From Bacteroidota bacterium (GTDB lineage: Bacteria; Bacteroidota; Bacteroidia; Bacteroidales; F082): 64,000 nt of DNA. This document shows, in pieces, positions 17,333 to 27,033 of the stretch. A program made the position numbers and the translations under genes. Position 1 is the stretch's first letter; each line of letters begins with the position of its first letter. The notes below the pieces were generated by a model, which was not told where the DNA came from, ran no database searches, and worked only from the letters and a program-made list of their open reading frames with translations. Location of the stretch: contig JAHLLA010000007.1 of NCBI GenBank assembly GCA_020444415.1, forward strand, positions 94,588 through 158,587. The letters run 5' to 3'.

Positions 17333-20118
17333 TGAAAAAAAAAGCAGGTTATTTTATCATACTATTATTTTTTTCAATTACTTCTGTAATTGGGCAGACA
17401 GGTCTGATTATCATTGATAAGTCATACGAAGATCTAACATGGAATGAATTTGTTATAAAGTTAGAATCACATAAAAATGTTCAATTTTTTTATGATAAGG
17501 TTTCAATTCCCGACTTCCGAATTAAGCTACTTAGCGATAGTGTTTCTTTAGAAACGGTATTGAGGTTCAATTTAAGTTCAAGAGGCATAAATTTCTCCTT
17601 TGATAAGCATGGTCATATATTTATTAATCCAAATGAAAAGATAGAAACATCACTTGCTCAAAATTATTTTGATGCCCTTGACCCGAAAACTGAGGCTGAA
17701 GATAGTATGGTCCCAGGTGAAACTTCAGGCGAGGATTACCTGAAAACCGGTAAACATTATATTACTGAAAAAGTAACCATTGGGAATAAAAAGGCAGGTG
17801 CAGGGAAGAGAAATTTTGTATTAAGTGGCAAAGTAATTAGTTCTGAAGATGATACACCCATTGTTGGAGGTACAATTTATATTGTGGAACGGGAAACAGG
17901 AACCACAACTGATGACAACGGCGAATATTCATTGACTTTACGGAAAGGCAATTATACGTTGCTGTTTAATAGTATTGAAAGTGAAGAAAAGCGGTTTAAG
18001 ATTGTTGGATTATCAGATGGCGAGTTAAACGTCTTTCTTACAAAAAAAATGTTTGAGCTTGATGAAGTTGAAATTCGCTCAGAAAGCGATAACAATGTTA
18101 GGGGAATACAGATGGGTTATATTAAACTTGATGCCAAAGAAATAAAAGAAGTTCCTGTGGCCTTGGGTGAACGTGATGTTATCAAGGTTGCTTTATTATT
18201 ACCAGGTGTTCAGAGCGTTGGCGAAGGAGCTGCCGGATTTAATGTGAGGGGGAGCCCGGCAGATCAGAACCTGTTTTATATCAGCAGGGTGCCTATATAT
18301 AATTCATCTCATTTTTTTGGCTTTTTCTCAGCATTCAATCCAGATGTTATTGATGAATTTACACTTTATAAAAGCAATATACCAGCGGTCTATGGCGGAC
18401 GACTTTCTTCCATTTTCGAGATAGCCACCAAGCAGGGAAACCTGGAACACTTTTCAGCGAGGGGTGGAATTAGCCCCATTACTGCCCGGCTAATGGTTGA
18501 AGGGCCAATCAAAAAAAACAAAGCATCCTATCTAGCCGGTTTTCGCACAACCTATTCCGACTGGGTATTGAGGTTGATGAATAATCCGGAATTAAAGAAT
18601 AGCAGGGCTTCTTTTAGCGACGCGGTGATTAACCTGGCATATATTGTAAATGAGAAGAACCGAATAAATGTTTTTGGTTATTATAGCCGTGACAATGCTG
18701 AATTGGCAAACCAAACTGACTTTGAGTATGATAACATCGGTACTTCCATTTCATGGTTCCATAGCTTTAATCGAAATTTGGATTTTAATCTTTCACTTAA
18801 TTATACAAATTATAGATTCCAAGAGCAAAATAAGGAATTGGAGATTGCAGCTTATAATCAGGATTATAGAATAAATCATACTGAACTCGATTGGCGGTTT
18901 AGTTTCCGTCCGCACGACCAACACAATGTCAGCGCAGGTATTACAGCTATATATTATCATATTAACAATGGTCAGTTATTACCTTTAAACGACAATTCAT
19001 TAATTGTACCTAAATATCTGGGTGCCGAAAATGGGATTGAATCGAGTATTTACCTGAGTGACGAATGGAAGCTGTCGCCAAGACTGATACTCTATGGTGG
19101 TCTTCGTTATAATTTATATAGTAATACAGGCCCAAGTACGGTTTTTGAATATAAGCCAGGAGCGCCACGAACTCCTGAAAATGTAACAGATACCGTGCAG
19201 TTTGGAAAAGGTGAAATCATAAAACCATATGGTGGATTAGATTTCCGTTTCGCAGCGACTTTTCTCATCAATCCTAACTTGTCAGTAAAGACAAGTTATA
19301 ACCGTCTACATCAATATATTTTTATGTTATCAAATACCATTGCCCTGGCACCAACTGATAAATGGAAATTGGCGGATTCTCATATAGAACCCATGGTAGG
19401 CGACCAGATTTCAGTAGGAATGTATTCCAATTTCAGTAAAGTTCGTTACGAAGCCTCTGTTGAAGCATATTACAAGAAAGTAAATAATTTAGTTGAATAC
19501 CGGGATGGGGCTGATTTGCTGGTGAATGAATATCCTGAACAGGAAGTTTTACAGGGAAACCTTAATTCGTACGGCATAGAATTCATGATTAAAAAAATAT
19601 CAGGAAGGTTAAACGGTTGGATAAATTATACATATTCCAAGGCAGAGGTTCAGGTGGTAGATGCCAAAACGGGTGAAAACAATAACTTTGGGTTAACCTA
19701 TCCGGCAAACTGGGACAAACCTCATGCTTTTAATTTGGTGGCAAATTATAAACTCTCAAAAAGGATGAGTATTTCTACTGATCTTGTTTATGCAACGGGC
19801 CGTCCAGTCACCTATCCAACGGCAATTTATTACCAGGATGGGCAACAGATCCTGCATTATTCTCAACGAAATGAATACAGGCTACCCGATTATTTCAGGT
19901 GGGATGCTTCAATTATTTGGGAAGGAAATCTCAAAAAGAAAAAATTTCTTCATGGCTCCTGGATCTTTTCTGTATACAACATTACCGGACGAAAAAACGC
20001 GTATTCAGTATATTTCCAATATGAAGATGGCGTTGTAAATGGATATAAGCTTTCCATTTTTGGCACACAAATTTTTTCAATTACCTACGATTTTAAACTT
20101 GGAAATATCAATGATTAA
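17332..20118 (+). CDS. SusC-like TonB-dependent receptor with STN and carboxypeptidase-regulatory domains
   Basis: A 928-residue outer-membrane receptor. In order: signal peptide (1-21), an STN-like N-terminal signalling domain (about 30-100, LTWNEFVIKLESHKNVQFFYD), a linker, a carboxypeptidase-regulatory beta-sandwich (about 162-240, with TTTDDNGEYSLTLRKGNYTL), a plug (about 265-370, LPGVQSVGEGAAGFNVRG...SADQN-like), and a 22-strand-type barrel to the end. It imports a nutrient with energy from TonB. An STN domain usually transmits to an anti-sigma factor, but no sigma/anti-sigma pair is adjacent. Its last 8 bases overlap the first DUF4249 gene. The substrate is unknown; the DUF4249 partner class distinguishes it from SusD-partnered polysaccharide receptors. 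Confidence 0.93.
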   Translation: MKKKAGYFIILLFFSITSVIGQTGLIIIDKSYEDLTWNEFVIKLESHKNVQFFYDKVSIPDFRIKLLSDSVSLETVLRFNLSSRGINFSFDKHGHIFINPNEKIETSLAQNYFDALDPKTEAEDSMVPGETSGEDYLKTGKHYITEKVTIGNKKAGAGKRNFVLSGKVISSEDDTPIVGGTIYIVERETGTTTDDNGEYSLTLRKGNYTLLFNSIESEEKRFKIVGLSDGELNVFLTKKMFELDEVEIRSESDNNVRGIQMGYIKLDAKEIKEVPVALGERDVIKVALLLPGVQSVGEGAAGFNVRGSPADQNLFYISRVPIYNSSHFFGFFSAFNPDVIDEFTLYKSNIPAVYGGRLSSIFEIATKQGNLEHFSARGGISPITARLMVEGPIKKNKASYLAGFRTTYSDWVLRLMNNPELKNSRASFSDAVINLAYIVNEKNRINVFGYYSRDNAELANQTDFEYDNIGTSISWFHSFNRNLDFNLSLNYTNYRFQEQNKELEIAAYNQDYRINHTELDWRFSFRPHDQHNVSAGITAIYYHINNGQLLPLNDNSLIVPKYLGAENGIESSIYLSDEWKLSPRLILYGGLRYNLYSNTGPSTVFEYKPGAPRTPENVTDTVQFGKGEIIKPYGGLDFRFAATFLINPNLSVKTSYNRLHQYIFMLSNTIALAPTDKWKLADSHIEPMVGDQISVGMYSNFSKVRYEASVEAYYKKVNNLVEYRDGADLLVNEYPEQEVLQGNLNSYGIEFMIKKISGRLNGWINYTYSKAEVQVVDAKTGENNNFGLTYPANWDKPHAFNLVANYKLSKRMSISTDLVYATGRPVTYPTAIYYQDGQQILHYSQRNEYRLPDYFRWDASIIWEGNLKKKKFLHGSWIFSVYNITGRKNAYSVYFQYEDGVVNGYKLSIFGTQIFSITYDFKLGNIND

Positions 20119-21268
20119 GTTGCCGAACATACTTATAATGGGTTTAGTTTTTATGCTTTTTAGCTGTAAAGAAGCATATTGGCCTGAATTGGATAAATAC
20201 GAAGACTTATTGGTAGTGGATGGCTTAATTACAAATAGTCCGGGACCCTATATGGTCAAATTATCACTATCATCAATTGTGCAAAATCCTGAATTTATTC
20301 CGTATCCAAACGCACAGGTTATTATTGCGGATAGTGAAGGAACGGAAGAAATTCTTACTGAAACAGAACCCGGTATTTATCAAACATCTATAAATGGTAT
20401 AAGAGGAGAGGTAGGTAAGAAATATAAAATTATCATCACGACACCGGATGAAAAAATCTACGAGTCGAAATATCAGGTCTTAAAGGAACCCGTTGGGATT
20501 GAGGATGTGTACGTTGAATCTGAAATTATACAAACTGAAAATGATTATGAACCACTGTATGGTGTGCAAGTATATATCGACACAGAATTGGCTCCAATAG
20601 ATACAAGTTTCTTTCTATGGCGGCTGTATGGTGACTATAAATATGAAAGCGATTTTGTAATTAGATATATTTATGATAATGACCAGCTGAGTGTTTTTTC
20701 AAATTCTGACTCATTGAAAACGTGTTACATAAAAGACAATATTACAAGTTTGTTTACCATGAGCACCCAGCAATTAACAACTCCTGAAATTAAAAAATTG
20801 CCATTGAATTTTATAGACACAAGAACACGAAAATTATCAATTAGATACAGTTTGCTGGTTAAGCAATTGTCCATTGATGAAAAGGCCTACGACTTCTACA
20901 GTGAATTACAAGAGATGGCTAGTGATCAGGAAGCCATTTTTACACAGCAACCATACCAGCTCAGGGGAAATGTTTATAACAAAAGTAATCCGGCAGATGT
21001 TGGTTTAGGATATTTTCTGGTGGCCGCTACCGCGGAAAAACGAATATTTATTGACAGACCTGATGATCTGTTGTTTAGTTATGACATTTGTAATATTAAC
21101 GAAAATAATTATAAGGCATTTGCTGAAATTGGGGATACAGGTCCTGCCGAATGGCCAATATATGTTACAACCGATGCCAATGGATATGGGGCTGTAACAA
21201 ACCAAGGTTGTGTTGATTGTAGGCAAAAGGGTGGAACCATCTTAAAGCCAGAATTTTGGGAAGACTAA
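20111..21268 (+). CDS. DUF4249 lipoprotein, receptor partner (copy 1)
   Basis: A 385-residue surface lipoprotein (lipobox LFSC, Cys19). The ATG at 20111 is chosen because it directly precedes the signal sequence and overlaps the receptor stop by 8 bases; longer frames reach into the receptor gene. Marks of the family are YWPELD, LLVVDG near residue 36, DxIxSLFTM in the middle, QPYQLRGNVYNKSNP at 280, and the C-terminal C-V-D-C-R-x-x-G-G...KPEFW. It is closely related to the next gene, a tandem duplication. DUF4249 proteins are regularly encoded after TonB-dependent receptors and probably act like SusD in substrate capture at the cell surface. Confidence 0.9.
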   Translation: MIKLPNILIMGLVFMLFSCKEAYWPELDKYEDLLVVDGLITNSPGPYMVKLSLSSIVQNPEFIPYPNAQVIIADSEGTEEILTETEPGIYQTSINGIRGEVGKKYKIIITTPDEKIYESKYQVLKEPVGIEDVYVESEIIQTENDYEPLYGVQVYIDTELAPIDTSFFLWRLYGDYKYESDFVIRYIYDNDQLSVFSNSDSLKTCYIKDNITSLFTMSTQQLTTPEIKKLPLNFIDTRTRKLSIRYSLLVKQLSIDEKAYDFYSELQEMASDQEAIFTQQPYQLRGNVYNKSNPADVGLGYFLVAATAEKRIFIDRPDDLLFSYDICNINENNYKAFAEIGDTGPAEWPIYVTTDANGYGAVTNQGCVDCRQKGGTILKPEFWED

Positions 21269-21301
21269 CAAAACCATAAAGAGTACAGGTTAAATTTGAA
21301 A

Positions 21302-22474
21302 ATGATATTAAAAGTTAACAAACTGAATTTTTTTTTAATGCTTATCATTTGGATAGCCCTTGGTGCATGTATCGAAAAATTCAATCCTAATATAATGAGA
21401 GAAGGTAAAACTTATCTGGTTGTTGATGGTTCTATTTCCAATAAAGGAGGTCCTTATGAAGTCAAGCTATCAGTTTCATCGCCAATACAATCTCCTGAAT
21501 TTATTCCTTATCCTAATGCGCGGCTCACAATAATTGAAGAGAATGGTTTATCTGAAACACTCACAGAAACGGCTCCGGGCATATACACAACTTCAGAAAA
21601 TGGCATGCAGGGTATTATTGGAAGGAAATACAAACTTATCATTAACACACCTGATGAGAAAGAATATGAGTCAGCTTACCAGTTGCTTCGCGAGCCTGTT
21701 GAAATTGAAAGGGTTTATGCGGAATCAAGAATTATTCAAACCGAAAATGACTATTATCCCGATTATGGTGTTCAATTCTACGTAGATACTGAATTAGCGG
21801 AATCAGATACTAATTATCTATTGTGGCAATTGTATGGCACCTATAAATATCAAACTGATTTTTTAATCAGGTTTATTTATGATAACCACCAGCTTGATGT
21901 TTTTCCCAGGTCTGATTCACTCCAAACATGTTATGGAAAAGACAATATATCAAGTCTTTTTACAATGGATACCGAGGGTTTAGTACCTCCCCGGATTGAT
22001 AGATTTCCGCTTAATTTTGTGAATACAACAACACGAAAATTGTCAATGCGGTACAGTTTGCTTGCTAAGCAAATGACCTTGAATAAAGAATCGTTCATGT
22101 TCTATAGTGAACTGAAAGATATTGTTGGTCAGCACGGATCCCTTTATTCGCAACAGCCTTATCAACTCAGGGGAAATGTTTTCAACAAAGCAAACCCTGA
22201 TGAAGTAGTGCTAGGATATTTTCTGGTTTGTGGAGAAGCTGAACAGCGGGTATTTATTGATCGTCCGGCCGATCTATTATTTCATTATGATATTTGTACC
22301 TTAAACGAAGCTGATTATTGGGCGTATGCCGAATTATATTTATCTGTCCCGGCATTATGGCCATTATATGTAACTACTGACGGAAATCAAGGACGTGCGG
22401 TGCCAAATCAGGATTGTGTCGACTGCAGACGGATGGGAGGAACTGTTGTAAAACCTGATTATTGGGAAGATTAA
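21302..22474 (+). CDS. DUF4249 lipoprotein, receptor partner (copy 2)
   Basis: A 390-residue lipoprotein (lipobox ALGAC, Cys23), paralogous to the preceding gene along its whole length: YLVVDG, the REPVEIERVYAES segment, DNISSLFTM, QPYQLRGNVFNKANP and the C-V-D-C-R-R-M-G-G...KPDYW end. The ATG at 21302 is used, two codons after a TTG that could also open the frame. Its TAA abuts the ATG of the next gene. Two copies beside one receptor suggest either a heteromeric capture complex or recent diversification of binding specificity. Confidence 0.9.
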   Translation: MILKVNKLNFFLMLIIWIALGACIEKFNPNIMREGKTYLVVDGSISNKGGPYEVKLSVSSPIQSPEFIPYPNARLTIIEENGLSETLTETAPGIYTTSENGMQGIIGRKYKLIINTPDEKEYESAYQLLREPVEIERVYAESRIIQTENDYYPDYGVQFYVDTELAESDTNYLLWQLYGTYKYQTDFLIRFIYDNHQLDVFPRSDSLQTCYGKDNISSLFTMDTEGLVPPRIDRFPLNFVNTTTRKLSMRYSLLAKQMTLNKESFMFYSELKDIVGQHGSLYSQQPYQLRGNVFNKANPDEVVLGYFLVCGEAEQRVFIDRPADLLFHYDICTLNEADYWAYAELYLSVPALWPLYVTTDGNQGRAVPNQDCVDCRRMGGTVVKPDYWED

Positions 22475-24805
22475 ATGAAAACACGAGCTAATTATATAAT
22501 GAAAATTTTATCCGCGGTAGGCTTGATATTGATCACTGCTTCTTTTTTGGTGGGACAAGGTAATATTCCACTTCAATCAAAAGTTGAAGAGCAGGTTGTT
22601 TTTAATACTGACCGAGAAATTTACCTGCCGGGAGAAATTATTTGGTTTGATGCTGATTACCTAATCAATGGCGAAAAATCGAATGAAGAATTGAGTAAGA
22701 TTTTGTACGTTGAGTTATTTAGTTTTACTGGAAAATCTTTGGTAAAAGGAAAATTTGAAATTAACGATGAAAAAGCCAGCGGTAACCTGACCATTCCCTT
22801 TAGTATCCAAACCGGTTATTATTTGTTAAGGGCATATACGCAATATCAGCGTAATTTGGATCCAGTTTTTATAACGAACAAAGTGATAAGCATTATCAAC
22901 CCGATAATACCACTTTCAAAACCGGCTTTGAAAAAAGATACTCTAGTCAGGGCTTTTTTTATGGGTAATAGGAATGGGACGCAGTCAGCTTTCGGATTGT
23001 ATTTTTCACCACAAATGGCGAAGAGTTTTAAGAAGACCATTATAATAGGTTCAAATATTGAATCTCAAATTCCGGTACAATGGCTCACGAACGGGATGGG
23101 ATTTTTTGATATGTCGTTTGAGAGGCAGTCTAATTATCATTTTATTGGTGTAGCTGATAATGGTGATACAATTGTCAGAAGTTTAAGATTTGTCTGGCCT
23201 GAAATTGAGATTAGCATCAGGGATGATCAGATTTTAACCAAGATTGGACTAAAATTTAGTAATCAAAGTCCTGAATTTAAAGATGGAGAATATATATTGT
23301 CATTATATTCGCCGACCAAGCAAAAAATTATCGAAACTAAAATAAATATTTCTGATCAAAAATGTTTACTTCAGTGGCCCGGACGAATTTTCCATTCTGG
23401 TATAAACTACCTGATAATGAAAAGTATTGACGGAGATATTTTGTTTTCTAAGGCCGTTTATCAATTTCCGGAAGAACCGTTTCATTTACCTATCACAACT
23501 GATAAAGAAATCTACGAAACCAGGGAAAAGGTAAGTGTAGAAATTGAAACTGATCAATTGCCCGTTGTATTTGGTGAAAACTATACAATTTCTGTAGTCA
23601 AAAGTGGAACTGCAACCACGTATCCCCAAGTACCAGTCTATGTGGTAACTAACCCTCAATTGCTTGCATCCTGGTTACAAAACCTAAGCACTTATCCTGC
23701 TTCTCTTGTTATGCAAGTCGACTTATTAATGGCTATTTATACAGAGTGGCTAAATGTTGAGAAAAACCAAATTGCTAACATGTCTGAAGAAACCATTCGG
23801 TGGCTTCCTGAAATAAGAGGTGTTACCATTCGTGGAGTTGTTAGAGAAACTGGGTCCGGAAATACAGTACCGGGTATTGACGTTATGCTTTCGGTATTGG
23901 GATCCGAGCCACAATTGCAGATTTTTCGTACTGATAAAAATGGTGAATTTTTGTTTGCGGTGAATCACATCAGCGATTTAACCAATGTTTATTTAACACT
24001 TAAGAGTAGTCGTGAAAATGAATTGGAAATTTTAATCGAAAGTGATTTTATGAACGAATATCCTTTATTTACTGAACCAGATTTTGTTATTGATACCAAT
24101 ATGCGCGAAATGTTGACAGATATGTATATCAACGCACAGGTTTCGGGGAGAGTAATTCACGAAGATACACTTACGGAAGTTGTAGAAAATGTTTTTCGCT
24201 TTGAACCGGATGAAACCGTTTTTTTAAATGATTTTGTTGCCATGCAGTCTTTTGAATCGGTTATAAATGAGATAGTCCCTAATATTAAAATTCGAAAGAG
24301 ATCGCAACATTATTATTTTAAAATTTACGATGATATTACCGGTGTTTATTACGAGGATCCTTTGGTTTTGATTGATAATCTCCCTATTTATAATATCGAT
24401 GAATTGTTATCCATTCATCCTTCGTTAATAGAAAAAATTGAGTTGATCAATCATACATATATTTACGGCGATTACATTATGAGAGGAATGGTTGCTATTT
24501 ATACTTCAACAGATAATTTCGGAAATATCACCCTTCCAGATTCATTTACATCACTCGAATTTCAAGCGATTTCTCAAGCATTAGCTTTTACACCTTCCAA
24601 CTATCAAACTAAAGAACAAAAAGTAAGCCGTACACCTGATTTCAGGAATGTATTGTATTGGAATCCCAATTTTCATCTTACTGACATGAATAATAAACTT
24701 TCCTTCTATACTTCTGACCATGCTTCAAATTATGAAATAGTAATAAAAGCGACCTCAGCAAATGGAAAAGTCATTATTGGTAGAAAGGAATTTAAAGTTG
24801 AATAA
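22475..24805 (+). CDS. MG2/TonB-plug-like envelope protein of the DUF4249 locus
   Basis: A 776-residue exported protein. The N-terminal domain (about 35-125) has the macroglobulin MG2-like pattern TDREIYLPGEIIWFDADYL...GYYLLRAYTQY. A carboxypeptidase-regulatory-like segment follows at about 445-520 (RGVVRETGSGNTVPGIDVML). Near the end LVLIDNLPIYNIDELLSIHPSLIEKIELI resembles part of a TonB-dependent receptor plug, without any barrel. Such proteins are common beside DUF4249 genes and may assist the receptor in the periplasm or on the surface. The ATG at 22475 directly follows the previous stop; the ATG at 22499 is an alternative start for the signal peptide. Confidence 0.8.
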   Translation: MKTRANYIMKILSAVGLILITASFLVGQGNIPLQSKVEEQVVFNTDREIYLPGEIIWFDADYLINGEKSNEELSKILYVELFSFTGKSLVKGKFEINDEKASGNLTIPFSIQTGYYLLRAYTQYQRNLDPVFITNKVISIINPIIPLSKPALKKDTLVRAFFMGNRNGTQSAFGLYFSPQMAKSFKKTIIIGSNIESQIPVQWLTNGMGFFDMSFERQSNYHFIGVADNGDTIVRSLRFVWPEIEISIRDDQILTKIGLKFSNQSPEFKDGEYILSLYSPTKQKIIETKINISDQKCLLQWPGRIFHSGINYLIMKSIDGDILFSKAVYQFPEEPFHLPITTDKEIYETREKVSVEIETDQLPVVFGENYTISVVKSGTATTYPQVPVYVVTNPQLLASWLQNLSTYPASLVMQVDLLMAIYTEWLNVEKNQIANMSEETIRWLPEIRGVTIRGVVRETGSGNTVPGIDVMLSVLGSEPQLQIFRTDKNGEFLFAVNHISDLTNVYLTLKSSRENELEILIESDFMNEYPLFTEPDFVIDTNMREMLTDMYINAQVSGRVIHEDTLTEVVENVFRFEPDETVFLNDFVAMQSFESVINEIVPNIKIRKRSQHYYFKIYDDITGVYYEDPLVLIDNLPIYNIDELLSIHPSLIEKIELINHTYIYGDYIMRGMVAIYTSTDNFGNITLPDSFTSLEFQAISQALAFTPSNYQTKEQKVSRTPDFRNVLYWNPNFHLTDMNNKLSFYTSDHASNYEIVIKATSANGKVIIGRKEFKVE

Positions 24806-24875
24806 ATTTAACTACATTTAATTAACATAAAAAAGCTTAATTTATAGCTTGATTTTAATGTTAAAAAGTCTCATT

Positions 24876-25706
24876 ATGAAATGGCAAATTTTGTTTCTAT
24901 CTCTGTTGTTTATTTTCTCTAACGGTATACATGCACAACATTTTGAAGAGGTTTGGTCGACTAAAAAAGAGTTCAAAACACCAGAATCAGTTTTGTATAA
25001 TCCATCATTAAATGTTATTTATGTTTCAAACATCAACGGTAAACCAACGGATAAAGATGGAAATGGATTTATCTCATTAATGGATACAACTGGGGCAATC
25101 AAAGAATTAGAGTGGATAACCGGATTTGATGCGCCCAAAGGAATGGCCGTCTTGAACGATACATTGATGGTAACCGATATCGACAAAATTCATGTCATAA
25201 GCATTAGCCAGGCCAAAATCATACAAACCATTAAAGTGGAAGGAGCCAGTTTTCTGAATGATATTGTGTTAATGGATGATGGCACGACATTTATTACGGA
25301 TATGGTGGAAGAAAATATAATTATGATTAAAGATGGAAAGGCAGTGGTGTGGTTAACAGACGTTCTTCTCGTTAAACCTAACGGTTTGGCTTTGATGAAG
25401 AACAACTCTGTTGCCGTTGGTGTAAAAAACGGCATATTAAAAGTGGATACTGAAACTAAAGCAGTTAAATCATTCATTGAAGAAACAGGGCCGGTTGATG
25501 GAATAATCTATTTAGGTGGTAATAAATTTCTTATATCTGACTGGGCAGGCCGAATTACATGGGTGAGTCCATCTGAAAAAATAGTTTTAAGTAATTCAAC
25601 TGAAAGCAATATACAGGCTGCCGACTTAGGTTATTTGATAGATAAAAAATGGGTGCTGACACCTACTTTTTTCGATAATCGGGTGATTGCTTCTCAACTT
25701 CCTTAA
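24876..25706 (+). CDS. Secreted beta-propeller protein (SMP-30/gluconolactonase-like)
   Basis: A 276-residue exported protein. The ATG at 24876 opens a good signal peptide (MKWQILFLSLLFIFSNGIHAQ); an ATG at 24858 and a TTG at 24849 lie upstream in frame. The mature part is a run of four-stranded sheet-like repeats such as PESVLYNPSLNVIYVSNING, FDAPKGMAVLNDTLMVTDID and LLVKPNGLALMKNNSVAVG. These fit the six-bladed SMP-30/NHL propellers, which bind a metal ion and act on lactones, but no specific catalytic set can be assigned. It lies 70 bases after the MG2-like gene and might be the tail of that locus. Confidence 0.75.
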   Translation: MKWQILFLSLLFIFSNGIHAQHFEEVWSTKKEFKTPESVLYNPSLNVIYVSNINGKPTDKDGNGFISLMDTTGAIKELEWITGFDAPKGMAVLNDTLMVTDIDKIHVISISQAKIIQTIKVEGASFLNDIVLMDDGTTFITDMVEENIIMIKDGKAVVWLTDVLLVKPNGLALMKNNSVAVGVKNGILKVDTETKAVKSFIEETGPVDGIIYLGGNKFLISDWAGRITWVSPSEKIVLSNSTESNIQAADLGYLIDKKWVLTPTFFDNRVIASQLP

Positions 25707-25747
25707 GTTTTTTTTTAGATATTATGGGCTTGACACGTAATGATTTA

Positions 25748-25755
25748 TATCTTTG
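25748..25755 (+). promoter_or_regulatory. -7 box before the choice-of-anchor V gene
   Basis: TATCTTTG fits TAnnTTTG and stands 42 bases before the ATG at 25798. A TTGAC at 25731 is only 14 bases upstream, too close for the usual -33 element. Confidence 0.45.
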
Positions 25756-25797
25756 GCGAACTATTATCTATAATAAATCTAAATAAAAATTAGTATT

Positions 25798-26583
25798 ATG
25801 AAAAAAATCTACTCTCTTATGTCAATCCTCAGTGTACCAGCTATCCTTTTATTTTATAGCTTTCATACCGGTAGTCCGGGAGCGAAAACTGGATCGCCGA
25901 TTGACAATGCAAACTGCACACAATGCCATGCCGGTGCCACAAATCCTATTGATAACTGGATTACATCTGATATTCCGAATGAGGGATTTACACCCGGGCA
26001 AACCTACGTAATTACATTGACTGGAACTGATCCGGCTGCTGTCAGAATGGGATTTGAATTAACCGCAGAAAGCGGAGATGAAAAAATAGGTTCATTTGAA
26101 CTACTCGAGCCGGAAAGAACGCAATTAAGAGCTTCATCTAATTCTGTTACACATACTGATCAGGGAATAGATCCCGTTGGTGACGAAAATACATGGACAG
26201 TTAATTGGACCGCTCCGGAGGATAGCCCTGCTGAGGTTACATTTTACGCTGCTGTAAATGCTGCCAATGGTAATGGTCAAAATACCGGAGATAAGATTTA
26301 TCTTACTTCTCAATCTTATTCTCAGTTTTTTGTTGGTATTGCTGATAATTTATTGGAAGAGCAGGTGAATGTTTATCCAAACCCTGCAACATCCTATGTA
26401 AATATAAATATGCCTGCGAACTCTGAATTGAGAGTTATCAATATGAATGGTCAGGTAGTTTCTTATGTGCAAAATACATCGCACGTTGAAAGGGTTGATT
26501 TATCAAGTCATTCAAGTGGGGTGTACTTTGTTCAGGTTTCCAATAATTCTGATGTGGCAACAATCAAACTCCTGAGGAATTAA
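25798..26583 (+). CDS. T9SS-secreted protein with a C-x-x-C-H motif (choice-of-anchor V / reeler-like)
   Basis: A 261-residue exported protein. After the signal peptide comes a single heme-binding-type motif C40-T-Q-C43-H44, in the context SPIDNANCTQCHAGA. A reeler/choice-of-anchor-V beta-sandwich domain follows (about 60-180, FTPGQTYVITLTGTDP...). The last 80 residues are a T9SS type-A sorting domain (VYPNPATSYVNI...SGVYFVQV...KLLRN). The protein should be exported through the outer membrane and anchored or released by the type IX system, possibly carrying a covalent heme. It has its own -7 box and ends at a strong terminator. Confidence 0.85.
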   Translation: MKKIYSLMSILSVPAILLFYSFHTGSPGAKTGSPIDNANCTQCHAGATNPIDNWITSDIPNEGFTPGQTYVITLTGTDPAAVRMGFELTAESGDEKIGSFELLEPERTQLRASSNSVTHTDQGIDPVGDENTWTVNWTAPEDSPAEVTFYAAVNAANGNGQNTGDKIYLTSQSYSQFFVGIADNLLEEQVNVYPNPATSYVNINMPANSELRVINMNGQVVSYVQNTSHVERVDLSSHSSGVYFVQVSNNSDVATIKLLRN

Positions 26584-26607
26584 GGAATTAAATCCGAAAA
26601 GAATTAA

Positions 26608-26646
26608 AGTCCGCTTTCTGAGTTTTGCAGGGAGCGGATTTTTTTT
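26608..26646 (+). terminator. Rho-independent terminator
   Basis: An 11-pair stem (TCCGCTTTCTG at 26610-26620 against CAGGGAGCGGA at 26628-26638, two G-U pairs) followed by eight T. It lies 25 bases after the T9SS gene. Confidence 0.85.
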
Positions 26647-26653
26647 AACTTTG
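26624..26653 (+). promoter_or_regulatory. Promoter overlapping the preceding terminator
   Basis: TTTG at 26624-26627 lies in the loop of the terminator hairpin. An 18-base spacer leads to TAACTTTG at 26646-26653, 17 bases before the ATG at 26671. It drives the zinc-ribbon gene. Confidence 0.55.
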
Positions 26654-26670
26654 AGCAAAAACGCGACTCA

Positions 26671-27024
26671 ATGGACCATAATTGCCTTGAATGCGGAACC
26701 CGATTAATGGGCAGGGTTGATAAGAAATTTTGCTCTGATCAATGCAGGAATACATATAACAATCGTCTTAATAAAGATGAATCGGCCTATATGCGCAATG
26801 TTAACCGCATTTTGCGAAAAAACAGGCGTATTTTAAAAGCGCTGACCCCGGATGGAAAAGCCAAAGTGAAGAAACAAACCCTTGTCTCCAAAGGCTTTAA
26901 CTTCAAGTATTTTACCAATGTCTATAAAACAAAAGAAGGAAAGGTATACTATTTCTGTTTTGAACATGGATACCTTCCCCTCGATAAAGATTTCTTTGCA
27001 TTGGTGGTGAACAAGGAAATATGA
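26671..27024 (+). CDS. DUF2116-type zinc-ribbon protein
   Basis: A 117-residue cytoplasmic protein. Its N-terminus is a treble-clef zinc ribbon with C5-L-E-C8 and C-S-D-Q-C-R-N-T-Y (Cys 21 and 25), the DUF2116 pattern. A basic helix with IL-RKNRRILK follows, and the C-terminus has a FNFKYFTNVYKTKEGKVYYFCFEHGYLPL strand-rich part. Nucleic-acid binding is likely for the family, but the role is not established. It is convergent with the HD gene, with 9 bases between stops. Confidence 0.8.
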   Translation: MDHNCLECGTRLMGRVDKKFCSDQCRNTYNNRLNKDESAYMRNVNRILRKNRRILKALTPDGKAKVKKQTLVSKGFNFKYFTNVYKTKEGKVYYFCFEHGYLPLDKDFFALVVNKEI

Positions 27025-27033
27025 ACTTCCTGT

